Shown: in pieces, positions 59,708 through 64,000 of the stretch
How positions within the stretch are numbered: position 1 is the first letter of the stretch
Layout of the letters: every line of letters begins with the position of its first letter
Source: Ketogulonicigenium robustum
GTDB lineage: Bacteria > Pseudomonadota > Alphaproteobacteria > Rhodobacterales > Rhodobacteraceae
Assembly (NCBI RefSeq): GCF_002117445.1
Contig: NZ_CP019937.1
Span: 931,501-995,500, forward strand
Direction: 5' to 3'
Length of the DNA: 64,000 nucleotides
The notes under the pieces: generated by a model
Seen by the model: only the letters and a program-made list of their open reading frames with translations
Databases searched by the model: none
Told to the model about the DNA's origin: nothing
Translations under genes and position numbers: made by a program

Positions 59708-60067
59708 ATGCCCTTCGACCCATCACAGTTGACTTACAATGCCGACGGCCTGATCCCCGTGATCGCGCAAGAGAAAAGCACCGGCGAGGTGTTGATGCTG
59801 GCGTGGATGAACGCGGATGCCATCACCCGCACGCTGGAAACCGGCCACGTCACCTATTGGTCGCGCTCGCGCAACAGCTTTTGGGCCAAGGGCGCAACGT
59901 CGGGCCACGTGCAGCATTTGGTGGAATTGCGCTATGATTGCGATGGCGATGCGCTGCTGGCCATTGTCCATCAAGAGGGGCCGGCCTGCCACACCAACCG
60001 TCGCAGCTGCTTTTTCACCGCGATCCGCGATGGCGAGCAGGTCGAACTGATGAAGCCTATGGAATAG
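59708..60067 (+). CDS. hisI: Phosphoribosyl-AMP cyclohydrolase
   Basis: The ATG at 59708, behind AAGGAGTCGCC, gives 119 residues. HisI signatures: VLMLAWMNADAITRTLETGH near residue 29, WSRSRNSFWAKGATSGHVQ near residue 52, DCDGDALLAIVHQEGPACHT near residue 77 with the Asp cluster and zinc Cys, and NRRSCFFTAI near the end. It opens the adenine ring in histidine synthesis. It is a stand-alone HisI, not fused with HisE. Its last 11 bases overlap the end of the convergent gluQ. Confidence 0.95.
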   Translation: MPFDPSQLTYNADGLIPVIAQEKSTGEVLMLAWMNADAITRTLETGHVTYWSRSRNSFWAKGATSGHVQHLVELRYDCDGDALLAIVHQEGPACHTNRRSCFFTAIRDGEQVELMKPME

Positions 60068-60899
60068 GGGCGAGCAGCGCCATCACTTGCGGCGCGGTCA
60101 GCCCCGCGTCGCGATAGCTGGCCACGGCGCGCGCATCGTCGCGCTTGGCCAGCCGCTTGCCATTGTCGTCGCGGATCAGGCGGTGATGAAAATACGCGGG
60201 CGTCGGCAGGTGCAGCACCTGCTGCAACAGCACATGGATGGCGGTGGCATCGAACAGGTCGGCGCCGCGCGTGACCAGCGTGATGCCTTGCGCCGCGTCA
60301 TCGACCACGACCGACAGGTGGTAGGACGTGCCCATCCCGCGGCGGGCCAGAACGATATCGCCGATGCCGTCGATGTATTCTTGCGCTGTTGTGGTGACAG
60401 GGCGCCCTTGTTCGAAAAACGTGGTTTGCACGGCGGCGCGCGTCACATCCAGCCGCAGCGGGATGTCGTTCGGCATCTGCGCGGGTTTGGGTTTGTGGCG
60501 GCATGTGCCGGGGTAGACCAGCCCGTCCGGCCCCAGACGCGGCGCGCCTTCTTGCGGGGCAGAAGCGGCTGCCTCGATGTCGCGGCGGTTGCAGGTGCAG
60601 GGGTAGAGCAGCCCCATATCCCACAGGGTTTGCAGCGCAGCATGATAGGCGGCGGCGCGGTCGGACTGGCGCATCACCGCGCCATCCCACTGCAGGCCAA
60701 GCCAGCGCATATCATCGTAAATCGCGGCTTCCCACGCGGGCCGGGCGCGGCTTTGGTCGATGTCTTCGATCCGCAGCAGAAACGTGCCGTCGCTGTCGCG
60801 GGCCAGTTTGTGCGCGACGGCCGCTGCATAGGCATGACCCAGATGCAGCGGCCCCGTAGGCGATGGCGCAAAGCGCGTGATCAGGCCGTTGCCAGCCAT
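60057..60899 (-). CDS. gluQ: Glutamyl-Q tRNA(Asp) synthetase
   Basis: A 280-residue protein resembling the catalytic half of glutamyl-tRNA synthetase without the anticodon-binding domain. It has the HIGH motif in [19 protein letters not shown] near residue 8, a Cys cluster around [17 protein letters not shown] near residue 100, and a KMSKS-like [16 protein letters not shown] near residue 249. It attaches glutamate to the queuosine base in tRNA-Asp. Its start overlaps the end of trmFO by 19 bases, so both tRNA-modification genes are co-transcribed. Confidence 0.94.
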   Translation of the reverse strand: MAGNGLITRFAPSPTGPLHLGHAYAAAVAHKLARDSDGTFLLRIEDIDQSRARPAWEAAIYDDMRWLGLQWDGAVMRQSDRAAAYHAALQTLWDMGLLYPCTCNRRDIEAAASAPQEGAPRLGPDGLVYPGTCRHKPKPAQMPNDIPLRLDVTRAAVQTTFFEQGRPVTTTAQEYIDGIGDIVLARRGMGTSYHLSVVVDDAAQGITLVTRGADLFDATAIHVLLQQVLHLPTPAYFHHRLIRDDNGKRLAKRDDARAVASYRDAGLTAPQVMALLAPIP

Positions 60900-62218
60900 G
60901 CCAGCCAGTCCGCCTTGGCACGATCGGTGTACGCTTTGTAGCGCGCGGCGCGGCCACGGCGGCCGCCTTTGGCGTCGATCGGGGGGAAGAGGCCGAAGTT
61001 CACGTTCATCGGCTGGAACGTCTTGGCATCGGCCCCGCCGGTGATGTGGTGCATCAGCGCGCCCATTGCGGTGGTGTTCGGCACCTCGGGCAGGCTGCGC
61101 CCCTGCATTTCGGCGATGGCCAACCGCGACGCCAGCAGCCCCATGGCCGAGGATTCAACATACCCCTCGACCCCGGTGATCTGGCCAGCGAAGCGGATAT
61201 TCGGCCGCGATTTCAGGCGCATCTTATTGTCGAGCAGTGTGGGCGAGTTGATAAACGTGTTGCGGTGGATGCCGCCCAAGCGGGCAAAGCTGGCATCCTG
61301 CAAACCAGGAATCATTTTGAAAACATTGGTTTGCGCGCCATACTTCATTTTTGTCTGGAAGCCGACGATATTGTACAGCGTCCCAAGTGCATTGTCTTGG
61401 CGCAGCTGCACGACTGCGTAGGGCTTTTCAGTGGGGTTGTGCGCGTTCGTTAGGCCGACCGGCTTCATCGGGCCGTGGCGCAGGGTTTCGCGGCCGCGTT
61501 CGGCCATCACTTCGATCGGCAGGCAGCCGTCGAAATAGCCCGCAGTTTCGCCTTCGTGGAAAACGGTTTTATCAGCAACCATCAGCGCGTCGATAAAGGC
61601 TTCATAGTCTTCGCGCGTCATCGGGCAGTTGATGTAGGCGCGGCGCTCTTCCTCGGTCTCGCCTTTGTCGTAGCGCGACTGCTTCCACGCGACCGACATA
61701 TCGATGCTGTCGGCATAGACGATGGGGGCGATAGCGTCGAAAAATGCCAAGCTGTCGGCGCCGGTTTCAGCGCGGATCGCCTCGGCCAGATTGCCTGATG
61801 TCAGCGGGCCGGTTGCAAAAATCCAGTGGCCTTGGTCGGGCAGTTCGGTGATTTCCTCGCCGCTGATTTGCACCAATGGGTGCGCGCGCAAACGGTCGGT
61901 GATATCTTGCGAGAAGGGATCGCGGTCGACCGCCAGTGCGCCGCCTGCGGGCAGGCGATGGCGCGCGGCGGTTTCCATGATCAGGCCGCCCGCCTGACGC
62001 ATTTCCCAATGCAGCAGGCCGACGGCGTTTTGTTCGTCATCGTCCGAGCGGAACGAGTTGGAACAGACCATTTCGGCCAGATTGCCGGTGCGGTGTGCAA
62101 ATGTGCCCACAACGGGGCGCATTTCGTGAATTACAACGGGAATACCCGCAGATGCGGCCTGCCAAGCGGCTTCCGAGCCGGCCATGCCGCCGCCAACAAT
62201 GTGAAGAATCTTGTCCAT
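60881..62218 (-). CDS. trmFO: Methylene-tetrahydrofolate tRNA (uracil-54-C5)-methyltransferase TrmFO
   Basis: The ATG at 62218 gives 445 residues with the FAD-binding start [20 protein letters not shown] and [20 protein letters not shown] near residue 38. Other TrmFO segments: [17 protein letters not shown]-like [19 protein letters not shown] near residue 194, and [20 protein letters not shown] near the C-terminus. It makes 5-methyluridine at tRNA position 54 with a folate methyl donor and FADH2. The longer frame to 62446 would invade the neighbouring gene and is discounted. It is 31 bases downstream of the outer-membrane protein gene. Confidence 0.95.
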   Translation of the reverse strand: MDKILHIVGGGMAGSEAAWQAASAGIPVVIHEMRPVVGTFAHRTGNLAEMVCSNSFRSDDDEQNAVGLLHWEMRQAGGLIMETAARHRLPAGGALAVDRDPFSQDITDRLRAHPLVQISGEEITELPDQGHWIFATGPLTSGNLAEAIRAETGADSLAFFDAIAPIVYADSIDMSVAWKQSRYDKGETEEERRAYINCPMTREDYEAFIDALMVADKTVFHEGETAGYFDGCLPIEVMAERGRETLRHGPMKPVGLTNAHNPTEKPYAVVQLRQDNALGTLYNIVGFQTKMKYGAQTNVFKMIPGLQDASFARLGGIHRNTFINSPTLLDNKMRLKSRPNIRFAGQITGVEGYVESSAMGLLASRLAIAEMQGRSLPEVPNTTAMGALMHHITGGADAKTFQPMNVNFGLFPPIDAKGGRRGRAARYKAYTDRAKADWLAWLATA

Positions 62219-62249
62219 GGCCCTGCCATCGCAGGGCCATGCGCCAAGG

Positions 62250-62933
62250 TCAATAGCCGCGAAGAACGTCGGCGATGCCGCGGCGACCAAAGGTCGTGCC
62301 GGGGGCGTAGCCCAGCGCCACGCGGGCACCAACGGCGATGTAGTTTTCGCTGCCGCCATCGTTCGACAGGCGGCCGATTTCGCCATAGGCGATGGGGCCT
62401 TGCGCAAAGCGATACTCGCCGCCGAAGCCCACGCGCGAGGCGTCATCCAGATCGGACGAGCCGAAGCCAGCTTTGCCGGTCAGGTAAATCTCGCTCGTCA
62501 GGGCGAATTCACCCTCAACGCCGACCAGCTTCATGTCGCGGTCGCCGTCCGCATAGGCGAGGAACCCTTCCAGCGCGGCGCCGGGCAGTTGGAATTTGCC
62601 TTCGACACCATAGATCGTCGAGGTCGCGCCATCGAAATCATCATAACCGATGAAAACGCCGCCGTTGATGTCGTAACCGGTGTCGTAGCTGCCGTGCAGG
62701 GTGAAGTTGCGCGCGCTGGCATCCAGCGAGCCGAAGCCGTTGAACGAGAAGTCGGCGGCGACGCTGAGGGGGCCCATCACCTGAAATTCGGCGGCACCCG
62801 CGTAAGAGGTAAAGCCCAGCGCATTGTCACCGGTGGTGTAGCTGACCTCGGCCGACAGTTCGGCGCCGGTAAAGCTTTGCGCGGCGACAGGCAGGGGGGC
62901 CACGCAGGTCAGGGCGATCAGGATTTTTTTCAT
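62250..62933 (-). CDS. Small outer-membrane beta-barrel protein
   Basis: A 227-residue exported protein. The signal peptide is [20 protein letters not shown]. The rest alternates polar and apolar residues in short glycine/aromatic strands ([57 protein letters not shown]), the mark of a transmembrane beta barrel of about 8-10 strands. It does not end in the usual aromatic barrel signal at the last strand; the tail is [12 protein letters not shown] with a terminal Tyr. Alphaproteobacterial porin-like proteins of this size are common; a specific channel function cannot be given. Confidence 0.78.
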   Translation of the reverse strand: MKKILIALTCVAPLPVAAQSFTGAELSAEVSYTTGDNALGFTSYAGAAEFQVMGPLSVAADFSFNGFGSLDASARNFTLHGSYDTGYDINGGVFIGYDDFDGATSTIYGVEGKFQLPGAALEGFLAYADGDRDMKLVGVEGEFALTSEIYLTGKAGFGSSDLDDASRVGFGGEYRFAQGPIAYGEIGRLSNDGGSENYIAVGARVALGYAPGTTFGRRGIADVLRGY

Positions 62934-63022
62934 TTTACTGCTCGGGATTGTTATATTTTGTGATCAGGATGCGGATAATCGCGGGGCGATGCAACCCCTC
63001 TAACGCCCGATCACAAAAATGG

Positions 63023-63049
63023 CAAAGGGCCGCCAATGGCGACCCTTTG
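63023..63049 (-). terminator. Terminator of gyrA
   Basis: CAAAGGG (63023-63029) and CCCTTTG (63043-63049), with inner CGCC/GGCG pairs, form a hairpin just past the gyrA stop. Read on the minus strand it is followed by CCATTTTTG, a modest T-run. Confidence 0.7.
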
Positions 63050-63054
63050 AAGGT

Positions 63055-64000
63055 TTAGGCATCTGTGGCCGTTGCATCGGGTGGCGTGTCTGGCTGCCCT
63101 TCGTCATCGGCGCCTGTTTCGGCAATGCGCGCGACCGAGACGACGAATTCGTCGGTGCCGGTGTTGAACACCCGCACCCCGCCAGCCCCGCGCGAGCGGA
63201 ACGAGATGCCCTTGACCGGAACCCGGATCGACTGGCCGGTCGAGGTGACGAGCATGACCTGATCGTCCATTTCGACGGGGAAGGCCGCGACCAGATCGCC
63301 GCCGCGCATGGCCGCATCCATGGCGCGCACGCCCATGCCGCCGCGCCCACGCACGGGGTAGTCGTGGCTGGACGACAGCTTGCCCGCACCCGAACGTGTG
63401 ATGGTCAGGATCAGATTTTCAAAGGCCGACATCTCGGCATAGCGTTCTTGTGTGATGGCGCCGGCTTCGACTTCGTCCTCGTCGGTTTCGACCTCCTCGG
63501 TCACGCCTTCGATGGCGCGGCGCATCTTCAGGTAGGCGGCGCGTTCGGCGGGATCAGCTTCGAAGTGCTTGATAATGTCCATCGAAACCACGCGGTCATC
63601 ACCTTGCAGGCGGATGCCACGCACGCCGGTGGAATCGCGGCCCTTGAACACGCGCACATCGGTGGTCTGGAAGCGGATGGCACGACCCGAGTTGGTCACA
63701 AGCAGTACGTCGTCATCTTCCGAGGCGATTTTCACATCGACCAGACTGACGCCTTCGGGCAGCTTCATCGCGATCTTGCCGTTACGCATGACGTTGGTGA
63801 AATCTGACAGCGCGTTGCGGCGCACATCGCCGTCCGAGGTCGCGAAGACGGCTTGCAGCTCGCTCCACTCGCTATCGGGGCGGTCGACGGGCATGATAGC
63901 AGCGATGGTGACGCCCTGCGGGATCGGCAGGATGTTGACGATCGCCTTGCCGCGCGCGGTGCGTGCTGCTAGCGGCAAGCGCCAACATTTCAGCTTGTAG
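63055..64000 (-). CDS. gyrA: DNA gyrase subunit A, C-terminal part (partial)
   Basis: The frame enters at the right edge and ends at 63055; about 315 residues are visible. It contains the beta-pinwheel repeats of the GyrA C-terminal domain, which wraps DNA: LKCWRLPLAARTARGKAIVN at the edge, LLVTNSGRAIRFQTTDVRVF, SMDIIKHFEADPAERAAYLK with an acidic insert (EEVETDEDEVEAGA) that I associate with alphaproteobacterial GyrA, GAGKLSSSHDYPVRGRGGMG, and a final blade ISFRSRGAGGVRVFNTGTDE followed by an acidic Pro/Thr tail. Gyrase introduces negative supercoils. The N-terminal breakage domain lies outside the window. Confidence 0.94.
   Translation of the reverse strand, partial: YKLKCWRLPLAARTARGKAIVNILPIPQGVTIAAIMPVDRPDSEWSELQAVFATSDGDVRRNALSDFTNVMRNGKIAMKLPEGVSLVDVKIASEDDDVLLVTNSGRAIRFQTTDVRVFKGRDSTGVRGIRLQGDDRVVSMDIIKHFEADPAERAAYLKMRRAIEGVTEEVETDEDEVEAGAITQERYAEMSAFENLILTITRSGAGKLSSSHDYPVRGRGGMGVRAMDAAMRGGDLVAAFPVEMDDQVMLVTSTGQSIRVPVKGISFRSRGAGGVRVFNTGTDEFVVSVARIAETGADDEGQPDTPPDATATDA

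Overview
The window is a 64 kb piece of chromosome from an alphaproteobacterium, very probably order Rhodobacterales. The evidence is gene content and order: CtrA next to SciP, a HemA-type 5-aminolevulinate synthase, LpxI rather than LpxH, Bpt, TrmFO, GluQ, the serial blocks surE-pcm-nlpD, purF-cvpA-radA, hemA-rodZ-ispG, frr-uppS-cdsA-dxr-rseP-bamA-ompH-fabZ-lpxA-lpxI-lpxB and sciP-ctrA-ligA-recG, and a GC-rich composition that also produces long antisense open frames. The genus cannot be fixed from this sequence alone.

Layout. 1-3.6 kb (minus): TRAP transporter dctQM (dctM runs off the left edge), bpt and an RDD membrane protein. 3.7-8.3 kb: MATE exporter, DedA protein, aspartate aminotransferase, SdhE, an LdtR/MarR-like regulator and GloA. 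8.3-16.1 kb (minus): nlpD, pcm, surE, purF, cvpA, radA and an M20 dipeptidase. 16.4-27.3 kb: hemA, rodZ, ispG, a DsbA-like thioredoxin, a second aminotransferase, amiC, a frameshifted mrcA (PBP1A), prfB. 27.3-31.7 kb is an accessory pocket between tRNA-Ser(GGA) and a CAU tRNA: a Hint-domain protein in lower-GC DNA, a small secreted protein, a decayed Tat-exported amidohydrolase and cspA. 31.8-36.7 kb: purMN, rnd, sufE and three exported proteins (DUF305, unknown, Ivy). 36.7-38.6 kb is a second decaying pocket next to tRNA-Val(CAC): an HsdR-N-like nuclease broken in an 8-base homopolymer and an ABC-F remnant. 38.7-40.7 kb: an HU-like protein with a long charged tail and a polytopic membrane protein. 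41-52 kb: the envelope operon for isoprenoid carrier, phospholipid, outer-membrane protein assembly and lipid A. 52-59 kb: mnmA, sciP, ctrA, ligA, recG and a 40-residue membrane peptide behind a LexA-type box. 59-64 kb: a Fe-S scaffold-like protein, hisI, gluQ, trmFO, a small outer-membrane protein and the C-terminal part of gyrA.

Functional links. Many genes serve envelope growth and division: RodZ, AmiC, a NlpD-like LytM protein that lacks one expected zinc ligand (a likely amidase activator), PBP1A, UppS, CdsA, BamA, Skp and the Lpx enzymes. CtrA and SciP are the core of the alphaproteobacterial cell-cycle circuit. The most interesting less-described element is the 40-aa single-span membrane peptide just downstream of recG: its leader carries an exact GTTC-N7-GTTC motif, the form of the alphaproteobacterial SOS box, plus a degenerate second copy. 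This suggests a DNA-damage-induced membrane peptide, comparable in logic to the Caulobacter SOS division inhibitors. Four loci are broken (mrcA, the HsdR-like gene, the amidohydrolase, the ABC-F gene). The first two need only one base restored and could be sequence errors; the other two carry several lesions and are real decay.
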